Under the pieces are notes generated by a model. That model did not search any database and was not told the DNA's origin. It was given only the letters and a program-made list of their open reading frames with translations. 64,000 nucleotides of DNA from Megalonaias nervosa. Its lineage: Eukaryota; Mollusca; Bivalvia; Unionida; Unionidae. The stretch covers positions 1-64,000 of the forward strand of contig JAECUM010006770.1 in NCBI GenBank assembly GCA_016617855.1, in the 5' to 3' direction. Each line of letters opens with the position of its first letter. Position 1 is the stretch's first letter. This document shows positions 53,260-62,849 of this stretch, in pieces. Both the position numbers and the translations under genes were made by a program.

Positions 53260-54470
53260 TGGATAAATGTCAAATTTATTCTTTCAGGTGGAAACAATGT
53301 CTTGAGAGCACTCTTGAAAATGATCATGGTCTCTTTGTGTCTGAGATCACTATACACTTCATTCCATGTGGCTGGGCCTGATAAGCAACTGAATGTTGCC
53401 CATAGGACTTAGTTTTTACCTTGGGAATATCAAGAATACAAGTGTTGTATGATGAGGACAAGTTTCTAGCATGAGTATACACATGGGTGAGATCAGAGAA
53501 ATGTTTAGGACCAGAGGCAGTCAATGAAATGTAACATACAGAAGAAGTTTTGTGTTTGATTTTACTGTGAACAGTTAGTCAAGATGTAGAATGGTATGGT
53601 TAGTTCTTTGTGCTCTAAGAATGATCCTAACTGCAGTGTTTTGGACCTTTCAAAGTTTTTGCAAAGAAGCAGTGGCAGACCAGAAAGAAGAGTATTACAC
53701 TAGGCAAGTCTAGAGAGTGCTAATGAACAGACAAGGATTGTTGTGGCATCACCTGTGAGAAGATTGCTGATATTTCTCAGCTCCAGGTATGCTGCACTAG
53801 ATGTGTTCTAAGTATGCTGGTGCAGTGAGGGGTAGTTATATCAAATGTAATAGCTACATATCTAAGTAATTGTCTAAATTTAATTGGAGTGTCACTGCTG
53901 TTAATTGATTCTGGTAAATGTTGGGCTTGCAAAATTCGTTTATGAGGCAACATGCATGGCTTCAGTTTTATCATCATTCATTTGTAACTTATGACACCTC
54001 ATCCAAGACTTAACATTAGAGACACATTTCTCTATGCTTTGGATGGTGGAAGCAACCTCATTAGGACAGCTAGATTTATAAAGCTAAGTGTTGTCAACAT
54101 TCAAGTGGTGGGACACAGGATGGCAATTTATAACACTTGATAGGGGTTGTATGTATAGAATAAACAGAATTGGTCCTAGAACAGAACCATATGGGACATT
54201 ATATCAAAGATTATCTGTTCTGGAATGTTAACCATTTACTGAAACAATTTGGGTTTTTTTTGGTTAGGTATGACATAACCATGATAAAGCAGTACTGTGA
54301 ATGCCAAAGGTAGGCCACAGGTGGTGAAATAAGATATCCAGGTCAATTGTATGAAAGGCTGAAAATAAATCAAAAAGTGTGAGAACTGAAATCTTACCAT
54401 CATCCAAAGCAGAGAGAAGGTGATTAACAACCTTTCAGAGGGCAGTCTAGCTGTTGAGAGGATTGAGCAG
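53260..54470 (-). pseudogene. Decayed CR1/L2-like LINE reverse transcriptase
   Basis: Minus-strand readings give, in order, WISYFTTCGLPLAF (54236-54430), VPYGSVLGPILFILYIQPLS (about 54130-54195), a DN in place of the catalytic FADD, KSW..CHKLQMNDDKTEAM (about 53950) and a C-terminal KVKTKSYGQ stretch (53324-53524). This is the RT order of CR1/L2/jockey-type LINEs. The altered catalytic motif and stops show it is inactive. Confidence 0.85.
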
Positions 54471-54604
54471 AATGTCTGCCAAGCGGTTTAAATGCCCTGC
54501 ATACTGATTAGGTAAGATCCTACTCACATAGCAGCTATAGCATGACTTCAAAGCATACAAATCCTCTATGTGTATAAATATCTCTTTTTAAAAGTGCTAA
54601 CGAG

Positions 54605-54606
<2 letters not shown>

Positions 54607-54664
<58 letters not shown>
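54607..54664. repeat. (TA)n microsatellite
   Basis: TA run just left of the long MITE. Confidence 0.95.
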
Positions 54665-54668
<4 letters not shown>

Positions 54669-54693
54669 GAGTATAAACAGAAGTAAAGGAATA

Positions 54694-56273
54694 CACCACA
54701 CCCTCGATAACTCGCGCCCTGATAACTCACGAACCCGCTTATAACGCGGGGTCAGGCGTGGATCCCAATTTTTAAACCAGAAAATACCAAAAAACTGATC
54801 TCAATTGGTTGAACTTGAAGAAAATCGCGATCGAAATTGGTAACAGAAACTTGATATACCGCTCGTTTTATCGTCGAAAAAGGTAGATAGGACCTGGAAA
54901 TTTTTAATCAACATTATGAAATAATGACTTTTAATAAGAAGTCATATAATTTGTTACATTTTCTTTTCAAACGACATTCTTAGTAAACCACAATTAACAA
55001 TATTCAAGGACATTTCGATCAATGAAAATGTCACTTACGCCATGTGGAGGCAGTACTTTAATAAATAAATACCAATTAAATAAATTTTTTATCAATTGAA
55101 ATTTGTGTTCTAGTTCTATCTATCAGTTCCTTTTAAGTGTAATTATCATAAATGCAATGTGTCCTCTTGTAATTAAATGTAAAATGTGTCAATCTACTCT
55201 AACAGCTATGTCCGCGAGCGTTTCGCTGAGAACCTAATTAAGTGCCCACTCTGTTTTAATATCGGACTAGTGGAAGCATCTGTTGTATTGTTGCACTAAA
55301 TAAAAAGAGGGCCTCCTTTTCTATTATCACGGTAATTACGTCTTCTGAATCAAATAAAGCAAGTGGAATTGAAACTAAAGTCAAAAGGAATACAAATCCT
55401 ACATGCTTAAGAACCAGCGGCACCGGTCGTATGTCGGGTAACTCATTTCAGTTGATCAATTGAACACTGTGATACATTTTATTGTGTACATATCTAATTA
55501 AACTACCTTAAAAATTACCTACTCAATCATAAATGTGATTAAAGATAGCAAGGCAGCCAAGCGAAATGAGTACTTCGTAAAATAATGAGCTTTGTTTCAC
55601 CGATACGGACCATTGAGGGAAAAACGAGTTTCAGAGATTTCTTGAATTCGCACGTAGCGATATCTTCAAGCATGATAAGAAGTTTCACTATTACTTTTGC
55701 AATGAAATCACGGCATGGATATTTAACTAATTGAAAAATACAAAAATAGAGTTTCGACGTAGATGATTGTCTGATGAAATAAATGTTACGTGTTTTTGAT
55801 AAAAAGGAATCTTGTTGGTAGTGTATCAACAGTTAGTCTGGTCCCCTGCTCTGTAGACTCCTAGTTTCGTGAAATACTATTATACAACAGTCCGGGAACC
55901 AAACTAATCAACAAAACAAAAAGCCGTGACGTAATACACGAATGTTCTCGCATACCGTGTTTGGTTGATGAAACCAGTTGCAATTATGTTATCGATCTTG
56001 CAGATGTTGGACATTTTGAAAATAAATGTGTTTATAGATGATAACGAACAACTTCATCAGAAAAAGCGCTTTATTAATGCTTTTTCTCGACTCGATTATA
56101 AAACGAGGATTCAGTCATTAAACAGCCCAGTTCCCCCTCCCCCGAACCCCAACCAGGCGGTGTTCTGGATGTCTAGCGGGTTTTTTGGAGGTCTCTCGGT
56201 AACTCACGCCCTCGCTTATAGTGTGGTCTGTGTTTTTGGACCCCAATGTGCGCGAGTTATCGAGGGAGAGATG
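54694..56273. mobile_element. pogo/Tigger-like element, 1.58 kb, non-coding
   Basis: Ends CACCACACCCTCGATAACTC and (reverse complement) CATCTCTCCCTCGATAACTC, with TA on both sides. The left end is the same family as 36696-37044. The interior has one 96-codon minus frame (55539-55829) with no transposase motif, so it is either a larger non-autonomous form or a copy with a wrecked gene. Confidence 0.75.
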
Positions 56274-56277
56274 TATA

Positions 56278-56440
56278 AGGTTTCTAGCTCAGAGACCCCC
56301 TTCCCCCTCCAAAACCCTTCTATGTTGACATTTTCTTCAGCTCCGATGATGACTTTCATATGATAAGGTTTTTCTGACAAAATATGTTTTGTCGGGGTAA
56401 GGGGGTCTCTGATCTAGAAACACTTAAATTCCTTTACTAC
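56278..56440. repeat. Direct repeat, copy 1 (left flank of Polinton)
   Basis: CCAAAACCCTTCTATGTTGA...CAGCTCCGATGATGACTTT...TCTGATCTAGAAAC recurs at 56838-57000 in the same direction. Confidence 0.85.
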
Positions 56441-56610
56441 TATAATCAATTTATTTATCAATGTTAGATAAAATTATATTAGAGATTGGAAATATTATAT
56501 AATGTGGGGTTTGAGAGAACGTCAATAAGAAATGTTGGATTTGATCTAACTAACAGAATTTTTTTAAAGATTTAATTCCATTAAATCAGCTCCGAGATAT
56601 ACTGGTATAA

Positions 56611-56820
56611 AACCTAATAAGCGATTGTATTAAAAAAGTTAGTTATCATTTATCGAGCAAGTACGGATCAGTATGGTTGTTTGCTGATGAAGACGATGAG
56701 CAAATAATAGGATGGACAACTGATCCAATGTTATTTATTGATAATGTGGTTGATGTACTTTTTGATAACGATATTTCTAACTCACATAAATCTACTAATA
56801 AAAATAAACATCAGCAATGA
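56611..56820 (+). CDS. Unknown open fragment, 69 codons, no ATG at its start
   Basis: An open frame after TAA at 56608-56610, ending TGA 56818-56820. The composition looks coding: SKYGSVWLFADEDDEQIIGW, then a hydrophobic-acidic stretch and a basic end. It lies between the two 56.3/56.8-kb direct repeats, left of the Polinton polymerase and on the opposite strand. No family recognised. It may be an element-encoded gene fragment. Confidence 0.35.
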   Translation, partial: NLISDCIKKVSYHLSSKYGSVWLFADEDDEQIIGWTTDPMLFIDNVVDVLFDNDISNSHKSTNKNKHQQ

Positions 56821-56837
56821 TGGTCGGTCTACCATTC

Positions 56838-57000
56838 CACAGGATACCCCTTCCCTCTCCAAAACCCTTCTATGTTGACATTTTCTTCAGCTCCGATGAT
56901 GACTTTTACATGACAAAATAAGAGGGTTTCTGATCTAGAAACGACTTTAACATGATAAAACTTTTTCTGACAAAATAAAGAGGTCTCTGAGATATACTAT
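56838..57000. repeat. Direct repeat, copy 2
   Basis: Matches 56278-56440 with small indels. It abuts the broken end of the polymerase gene. Confidence 0.8.
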
Positions 57001-57026
57001 TATACAACAATGTTTTATGGTACTTG

Positions 57027-57690
57027 TTAACTCTCATTGCACTCTCCTCCCTTCCTTCCCTTCCCATCCACCTCCACCCTAACCCCGACAGGAATAAAAT
57101 CTGGCGCAAGAAATTTCAAATTACAATTGTTATGTGCTGCTCCATGATATTGGCCGGTTAGATGACAGTGATCGCGCATTTTATTGTCTGGCATAGGTTT
57201 CTCGCAGATGTGACAATTAATTGCCTCGGAAAAATTAAGTTGTTGCTTGGGTGTTATTTTTATTGAAGCTGTTTTAGATAATCTGTTGAAAATTTTATTA
57301 ACACCATCTATTAAATTTTTTAGTAACCACACAGCAGGATTTTTACCCCTATACAATTTTATTGGCCTTGAAAAATTATCATTAACGAAACAAACTACTT
57401 TAAAAGCTGCTCCACATGGAACATGTTGTTGTATTTTTCTGGTGCTTGATTTATTTGGATCATTTTCTGCGCCTGCCACATGAACAAGTAAACACTCGAA
57501 GTCAGCATAAATAACAAAAGGAATACCTAGTTTATGATTATAATTTTTAAATTTTAAAACTTTTTCTTTCTCTGTTGGCATTGTCATTTTTTGAACATTA
57601 ACACAGTATTTAACATGCTCTTGCAGTTTTTCATCTTTAGAAAAACCTTGTAAACAACAATAACAGAAATATTTCTTATTTTTATCATTT
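57027..57690 (-). pseudogene. Polinton DNA polymerase B: zinc finger and exonuclease-domain segment
   Basis: Open from a C2H2-like finger (YFCYCC...H...C, about 57600-57670) into 57587-57027. It contains the exonuclease I motif YADFE (Asp and Glu metal ligands) near 57500. It also has a CxxC...HCH..G...AAHNNCN cluster (about 57130-57200) typical of the endonuclease-VII-like insertion in metazoan Polinton polymerases. The reading degenerates after the NCNL motif, and the palm motifs are absent. It would have copied element DNA with protein priming. As it stands it is dead. Confidence 0.85.
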
Positions 57691-57725
57691 TATATTGTCT
57701 ACCAACGTTGCAGTTAAAGTTTTTT

Positions 57726-58450
57726 TTACCAAACGTAATGTCCTTTATGAAACAGCAAGTTTATTGTGTTTTGTGTAGCTTTTTCTGAGATGTATCTGGG
57801 ATGAACATTTTCACGCTCGTCAAGACCAAACACATTAACTGAAATATTATTTTGCTTTTCAAACTTTGGTATTTGATTTTTTGCAACTGGAAAGTTAATG
57901 CCATTAAAATTTAATTTTGATACGTGACTAATATACTTGTCGACGCGATCAGCATTTTTTTTCTGTTGGAAACATCGCAGAGAGAATAGCCCACTGAAAA
58001 CATTTGTTATCAGAGTTTTTTTACATTTATGCAACATTTTTTTGTTTTTAATCTTTTGAGGCGGGTCAACGTAAGAGTTACCGCGAAATACGTTATATCT
58101 TGCTGTGTGAAATAAAACTTCCTCCACCGCCTCAAATTTCCAACCTGATCCTGATGCAGTAAATTCCTCCAATTTTTTTATTTATTTCCTGATGTATTTC
58201 ATCCGCAACTGAGGAAATATTTGTTCCAGCTAATATTTTTCGTGATCTAGCTGTTAAATATGGTTCGGCAATCTCTGTATTTTTTTGAGGTGCATGTAAC
58301 TTTGATAAAATAACATGATACTGTACTATTAGTTTGATACTTTTATGTAATGCAAGTTCTCCCGTTACAGTCGAATGTAGATGATGAAACAAATTTGTAG
58401 AGTTAAAATTTGCTAAAACACCTTGGCCGTCAAATTTATAACTGTTGATA
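57726..58450 (-). pseudogene. Polinton DNA polymerase B: N-terminal segment, frameshifted
   Basis: Two overlapping frames (57726-58172 and 58132-58392, open to about 58450) carry the region upstream of the exonuclease domain: an SGW..E.VEEV stretch, then Y.SHVSKLNF and P.FEKQNNISVNVFG, ending in HYVW. The frame changes at the T-run near 58160, around 57990, and again at the A/T runs near 57720 and 57692. No known catalytic motif lies here. It is recognised as the conserved lead-in of these polymerases. Confidence 0.8.
58295..58446. repeat. 152-bp direct repeat, left copy
   Basis: Identical, base for base as I read it, to 58781-58932. The two copies bracket the SINE. Confidence 0.95.
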
Positions 58451-58456
58451 AAAACC

Positions 58457-58780
58457 GCTCCGGTGGCCTAGTGGTTAGAGCGTCCGCCTCGGATGCGGGA
58501 GGTCGTGGGTTCGATCCCCGGTCGAGTCATACCAAAGACTTACAAAAAATGGTACTAACAGCTGCCTCGCTTGGCGCTCAGCATTAAGAGGTTAGTGTTA
58601 GGACTGGTCGGCCTGGTGTCAGGATAATGTGACTGGGTGGGACATCATGCTACATGTCTGCGGCATGATGCCCCAGTGCTAGACATCACTATAAACTGCC
58701 ACACTGCAGACATCGTAGCGATATGACTGAAAAATTGTTAAAGCTACGTTAAAAATCATAATCACATCACATCACATCAC
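58457..58780 (+). mobile_element. tRNA-derived SINE, family 2, fresh copy
   Basis: The head GCTCCGGTGGCCTAGTGGTT carries an A box (TGGCCTAGTGG), an anticodon-like stem CCGC...GCGG and a perfect B box (GGGTTCGATCC). The body has GGCATGATGCCCCAGTGC and the 3' end is (ATCAC)n. It is much better preserved than the copies at 11459 and 26600, so it is recent. It sits in the polymerase gene, between 152-bp direct repeats. Confidence 0.92.
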
Positions 58781-59010
58781 TGTAACTTTGATAAAATAAC
58801 ATGATACTGTACTATTAGTTTGATACTTTTATGTAATGCAAGTTCTCCCGTTACAGTCGAATGTAGATGATGAAACAAATTTGTAGAGTTAAAATTTGCT
58901 AAAACACCTTGGCCGTCAAATTTATAACTGTTATCGTAACCGATAAACGCGGTAGCTATTTTGTAGGTTCTCCTACAAGGCTTTTTTGGCTATATCTCGC
59001 AATTTCAGCA
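58781..59010 (-). pseudogene. Polinton DNA polymerase B: most N-terminal segment and repeat right copy
   Basis: 58781-58932 is the right copy of the 152-bp repeat. The minus frame runs back through a DNSYKFDGQGVLANF stretch into upstream codons ATAFIGY, and a further frame break lies near 58965. It joins the reading of the left copy, so the original gene crossed this point without the insert. Confidence 0.7.
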
Positions 59011-59090
59011 TTGTTATATAACATTTTATATATTTAATTGATATTGCTAGTTGAAAAATCAGTTAGAGATAAAAAATTGTTTAAGGTATA

Positions 59091-59921
59091 ATGACACAAA
59101 ATTTAAGTTACATAAGACTGACGGCAGGGGAACAGGAAGAATATCATGTTCATCCCAAGTACAACTTGTATGCGGGAAATATGTTAGGCTCAGTGATTCG
59201 CGTGAAGTATGGAAAACCGTTTGGTAAATCAACACCTGGTCCAGCTGGTCATAAGATTAGCGTAAAATCGGAAGGAGATACAGAGAGAGTTGAAATGTTT
59301 AGAAAAGATTTTATTTATACATTATTTTGCGATGAAATTTCAGAAGGACAACTAGTTTATAGAGTAAATAACTCGATTAACGATGATAATATTGAAAATT
59401 TGTCTTTGCAAGATGAATTTCAGCCGCATCCCGTGTTTGATCTCTACGAGGCAAATGACAATGGAATTATTCGAAATATCCAAAAGAAAAAAGTTGTTCG
59501 TTTTATGAACAACAGCGGTTATCTTAGAATAAATGTCAGAGGAACACAAGCAGATCAAGTTGGTTATTATAGCCACAGATTTGTTTACGAACCTTTTAAT
59601 GGACCTATACCCGATGGTTTAGTGATAGACCACGCCAACGGTGTTAAAACAGATAATCATCTAGAAAACCTCGAACTTGTCACGCCGAAAGAAAATAGCA
59701 GACGAGGAAACACAGGTAATTATAATAATTTTTGTAAAGTTAAACCCATTGTTTCATTTAATCTTGAAACAGATGAGGAACTAAAATTTCCTTCAATAAC
59801 AGCTGCGGCAAGATATTTTAAGATAAATTCAGCAACAGTCAAGAGAGTTGCAGATGGAATAAGAAATACAGCCACATCACAATCGACATTTTACAGAATC
59901 ATCTTCAAATACGACAATTAA
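59091..59921 (+). CDS. HNH homing-endonuclease-like protein with duplicated module
   Basis: An unbroken 276-codon gene from ATG 59091, transcribed away from the polymerase. Residues 113-200 form an HNH module: SHRF (His162), IDHANG (Asp180, His181), TDNHLENL and VT..EN, as in phage and giant-virus HNH_3 enzymes. Residues 216-270 look like a NUMOD1-type helix-turn-helix (FPSITAAARYFKINSATVKR). Residues 21-108 repeat the same plan (HPKYNLY..., RKDF, ...NDDNIENLSL) but lack the catalytic His residues, so this half may only bind DNA. The family nicks or cuts DNA at specific sites. Finding it in an animal Polinton copy is unusual. It is the only long intact frame in the element. Confidence 0.8.
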   Translation: MTQNLSYIRLTAGEQEEYHVHPKYNLYAGNMLGSVIRVKYGKPFGKSTPGPAGHKISVKSEGDTERVEMFRKDFIYTLFCDEISEGQLVYRVNNSINDDNIENLSLQDEFQPHPVFDLYEANDNGIIRNIQKKKVVRFMNNSGYLRINVRGTQADQVGYYSHRFVYEPFNGPIPDGLVIDHANGVKTDNHLENLELVTPKENSRRGNTGNYNNFCKVKPIVSFNLETDEELKFPSITAAARYFKINSATVKRVADGIRNTATSQSTFYRIIFKYDN

Positions 59922-60213
59922 TTATATTTTCCAGCTCGTTTCTAGTTAGGTAATTGTGATCAAATATTAAAACATCATCTTTGTTAAATTTTAGCGTCAT
60001 TACTGCGCTATCATTAAGTTTATTTTTTTCTGCCGCTCTTAGCAGAATTTTATTAGAATCACCTTCCATCACATTAACGTTGACAGAATAAGAACTATAT
60101 CCCGACAAACATTTTCGCACTGCTTCGACGAATTCTCTGTAATTTAATATATCAACTTTTTGATGATATTTTATCTCGTTAGCAATCTTATTATTGTAAA
60201 TTAGATAAAAAAT
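59905..60213 (-). CDS. Unknown small protein, no clear start
   Basis: Open on the minus strand from after a stop near 60215 to the stop at 59905-59907, overlapping the end of the HNH gene tail to tail. There is no ATG at its upstream end. It reads ANEIKYHQKVDILNYREFVE, later SYSVNVNVMEGD and a hydrophobic-charged end. No family recognised. Codon texture looks coding. It probably is part of the Polinton. Confidence 0.45.
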   Translation of the reverse strand: MFYLIYNNKIANEIKYHQKVDILNYREFVEAVRKCLSGYSSYSVNVNVMEGDSNKILLRAAEKNKLNDSAVMTLKFNKDDVLIFDHNYLTRNELENIINCRI

Positions 60214-60223
60214 ATATTATAAT

Positions 60224-60649
60224 ATGGACTTGATGAAACGACTTGCTGATATAATCGCGGACGATAATTTTACACCGCAATATAATCGCGGAGGAGATGT
60301 TATAGTCGCAGATAAACACAACTCTGTTGGTTATACAGAAGACGATATTCTATTTAACAACGACGAAGAACAAGAAGAAATTGTTGGCATGGTTGATAAA
60401 AAAAATTACCGCAGACCAACAACTGGACGATATGATGTTAAATATCATATCACAAAGAAAATCTCGAAATTTAATTTTTAAGTAGATGAAAATCAGTCTC
60501 TTTGGCAGCTGATAAAACCCTCTCTAAACATTAAAATTCCAGACCGACAGAAAAATATAAAATTCGACTTTATATTTGTCAAGATTTTTAACCTAATGAT
60601 GATCTCTGACGATCGCAGACAATATCTAATATCGTATGTAAACCTATAA
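60224..60649 (+). pseudogene. Unknown acidic protein with an in-frame stop
   Basis: ATG 60224 opens 85 codons rich in Asp/Glu (DDILFNNDEEQEEIV), ending at TAA 60479-60481. The same frame then stays open for 55 codons (DENQSLWQLIKPSLNIKIPD...) to TAA 60647-60649. The continuity suggests one gene of about 140 residues with a nonsense change, though a natural stop is possible. Divergent from the minus ORF at 59905. No family recognised. Confidence 0.45.
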
Positions 60650-60705
60650 AATATAAATCTGTTAAACGTAAGTACAAGGAAATTTATAACAATATTATTT
60701 CAATA

Positions 60706-61560
60706 TAGATTTAGTTGGAACCCAGCTGGTAAATTTATCGCTGTATCCACGCCACTTGACAAGGCTTTTATTACCTTTTTCCTGATAACGTTTTCAATAA
60801 CAAATATATCTTGCTCAGTTTTCTGATGTTCCTGCACGTAAAAACTACCGGTTATTGGCTCAACCAATAAATCCTTTAGCACATATGTTACAGGTATTGT
60901 CAGTAAAACTTTATCAACAACAAATACTTCCTCGCTCCAGTTTGGGGTAAATCCTTTTCAAATGTTTTTTTTTTTTCGTCAGAGAAATTCTAACTCGATC
61001 ACCAACTTTAAATGTATGTCTGCGGTACATGTTTTCATTTGCAAGAATCGGATTTTTAATTGCGTCGCTTGGTGACATTTTTATTGATCTGTGCTTCGTG
61101 ACATTATAATTATTAACAATCTGCTGTAGATCGTCGATGTATTTATTTGTATTTTTAGCTGTCAACTGTTTATGTATCAACTCGTTTAGTGTGCGATTAA
61201 ATCGCTCGGCGACGACACTTATTCCTTCGGTTCCTGTAATATACTTTTTAATGTTATTTTGTTCTAGACACTGCTCAAATTTTTTATTAAAAAACTCCGC
61301 TCCGTGATCAGTCCAAATTTTGTTTGGTTTTCTTTCTGTACTAACGATGATCGGTTTTAACGCATCAGTTATTGATGTTCCAGTTTTATCGAAACAGGTA
61401 CACTAAACGCGTATTTACTACAAAAATCTATGACGTTTAAAAGATATTTCTTTGGAGCGCCATCAGCGCCAACGTTACATTTACCGAGTCCTGATACATA
61501 AACTAAATCTATCGCCCAGATATCGTCAACGGCATTTACGACAACTTTACATCGCGGAAA
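60706..61560 (-). pseudogene. Polinton retroviral-type integrase with chromodomain-like end, frameshifted
   Basis: The minus strand gives the DDE integrase core in order: first Asp in IWAIDL (about 61520), second Asp in WTDHGAEF (about 61310) and Glu in VAERFNRTL (about 61200). A KVGDRVRI strand-barrel segment (about 60990) and a chromodomain-like KWRGY element (about 60745, in a second frame) follow. Breaks lie at the T4 run 61384-61387, the T13 run 60965-60977 and the T5 run 60776-60780. All three catalytic residues survive. It would insert the element into chromosomal DNA. The protein is continuous in design with the PLA2-like part upstream. Confidence 0.88.
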
Positions 61561-62045
61561 TTTTCTTTTTCAGATTTATGTAGCTCTGATGCCAGATCAT
61601 CATACAATTCTTTTCCAAGACCTAACTTATATTTTGTTCCTATCATTCCTTGAACTAACCTTCTATCAAATCGTTCTCTCATATTTACAGGCAGATTATC
61701 TTTAAGGCCGTCTAGCATTACCTTATCACAGCCGTGCTTATCTTGTTCGTTATCACGATAACAAATATCATGACGCATTGCTATTGCATCGACTTGATTA
61801 TACGGTTCTTGTCCTGGTAATGGATTATCGTTTTCGTCTAACTGTTCGTCCAGTGGATTGTACGGTCCAGTATATTTATGGCCAGGCAATGTCCATCGTC
61901 CTTTTGGTTTCGGTAATTTTCCATTAAATTTGTGGATGTCAATGCCGCTGCCAATTACCTCACGTCGATTGGATGATTGACAGTATGTAACAATTTTATC
62001 TTTTTCTATACAAAGATCTTTAACACAATTACAATTACAATTCAT
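61536..62045 (-). pseudogene. PLA2-like domain, N-terminal part of the integrase protein
   Basis: 169 codons from ATG 62045. A Cys-rich start is followed by a GHKYTGPYNPL calcium-loop-like segment and a catalytic-type HD in RHDICY, the pattern of parvovirus VP1-type phospholipase A2 domains. It ends in an ELHK segment. The stop at 61536 comes from a frame change at about 61556-61560, after which the other frame enters the integrase core. In related Polintons a PLA2-like region precedes the integrase in one protein, so I read this as one broken gene. Lipase activity is inference. Confidence 0.8.
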
Positions 62046-62086
62046 TTTATGCTTTAATCGTCGACATAAATATTTACCTTCGTCAA

Positions 62087-62374
62087 TTAATCATCTACTA
62101 AAATAACCTCCCTGACATTGTCAGAGTACATTCCAGCTCCGGATAATTTCTTTAAAAACATACTTTTTTTACTACCGCACACAGCACACATGCCTTTTAA
62201 CATCGTTCTATTACTTTTAGTTTTTTCCGTTGGAACTCTTGACATTCGTAAACAGACTTCACCTGACGTCATCATCCTCCATCTTGGAACGTCATCAAGA
62301 TTCGAACCTGGACTATATAGTGATAGGACTTGTATTTTTTTCAGTACTAGGATAAATGTTTGGATTGTCTTCAC
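62087..62374 (-). CDS. Zinc-ribbon (DUF5679-like) Polinton protein, fragment
   Basis: A 95-codon minus frame. Residues around 60-75 read RTMLKGMCAVCGSKKSMFLK, the second CxxC half of a zinc ribbon found at the start of minor capsid or PLA2-type proteins of Polintons and adintoviruses. The first CxxC half is not clean (VCLRMS). The frame ends after VREVILVDD, so the long C-terminal part seen in relatives is missing. The ATG at 62374 may lie inside an unrelated lead-in. Confidence 0.6.
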   Translation of the reverse strand: MKTIQTFILVLKKIQVLSLYSPGSNLDDVPRWRMMTSGEVCLRMSRVPTEKTKSNRTMLKGMCAVCGSKKSMFLKKLSGAGMYSDNVREVILVDD

Positions 62375-62557
62375 AAACTTTAAGTCATATTTTCTATTTT
62401 CACCTTTTCACCGTGTTTTGTAGGGAAATAAATTATTTTTGTTAAAACTTACAAAGCTTGTTGGTTTCACTCTTTTCTTTTGTTACTTTTGAACGAGCCT
62501 ATACGTAACAACACATATTTATTTAAAATACCGCGGATCCAAAAACCTTCCAACCTT

Positions 62558-62843
62558 GGTTTGTAACATTCATTGCTTGATACATCGTGATGTCAAATCT
62601 AGGTTTATAACAGTTATTGTTATGTCAATCATTGCGTAAAATCTAAGTTTATAACATCCATTGCCTTTTGCATCATGATTTCAAATCTAGGTTTATAAAA
62701 TCCGTTGTCTAACAAATAATTTTGTCAAAATAGGTGTATGACATCCATTGCCTAATAAATCATGATGTCAAATCTAGGTTTACAGCCATTGCCTAATAAT
62801 TAATGATGTCAGTATATGTTTATAACATGATATATCATAATGG
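62558..62843. repeat. 44-bp tandem repeat, six units plus a partial
   Basis: Units begin GGTTTATAACATCCATTGCC-like at 62558, 62602, 62646, 62690, 62733, 62777 and 62817 (mostly exactly 44 bp apart). They end ...TGATGTCAAATCTA. Non-coding, at the right edge of the Polinton genes. Confidence 0.9.
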
Positions 62844-62849
62844 CATTGT

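Larger units (their letters stand above)
57027..62374 (-). mobile_element. Partial Polinton/Maverick (adintovirus-like) element
   Basis: Adjacent pieces typical of these virus-like transposons: protein-primed polymerase B N-terminal half, PLA2-like plus integrase protein, and a zinc-ribbon protein, all on the minus strand, with two plus-strand genes between. Missing are the polymerase palm, packaging ATPase, cysteine protease and capsid proteins, so the left part has been lost or lies elsewhere. No terminal inverted repeats could be matched by eye. An old, broken, endogenous copy. Confidence 0.85.

Noticed and set aside
55965..56363. 132-codon plus-strand open frame
   Set aside because: Spans the right end of a MITE and flanking repeat; no domain pattern.
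58457..58530. Apparent tRNA gene with good A and B boxes
   Set aside because: The same head with the same body and tail recurs at 11459 and 26600, and the acceptor stem does not close properly; it is a SINE head.
62118..62423. 101-codon plus-strand open frame
   Set aside because: Opposite-strand shadow of the zinc-ribbon gene.
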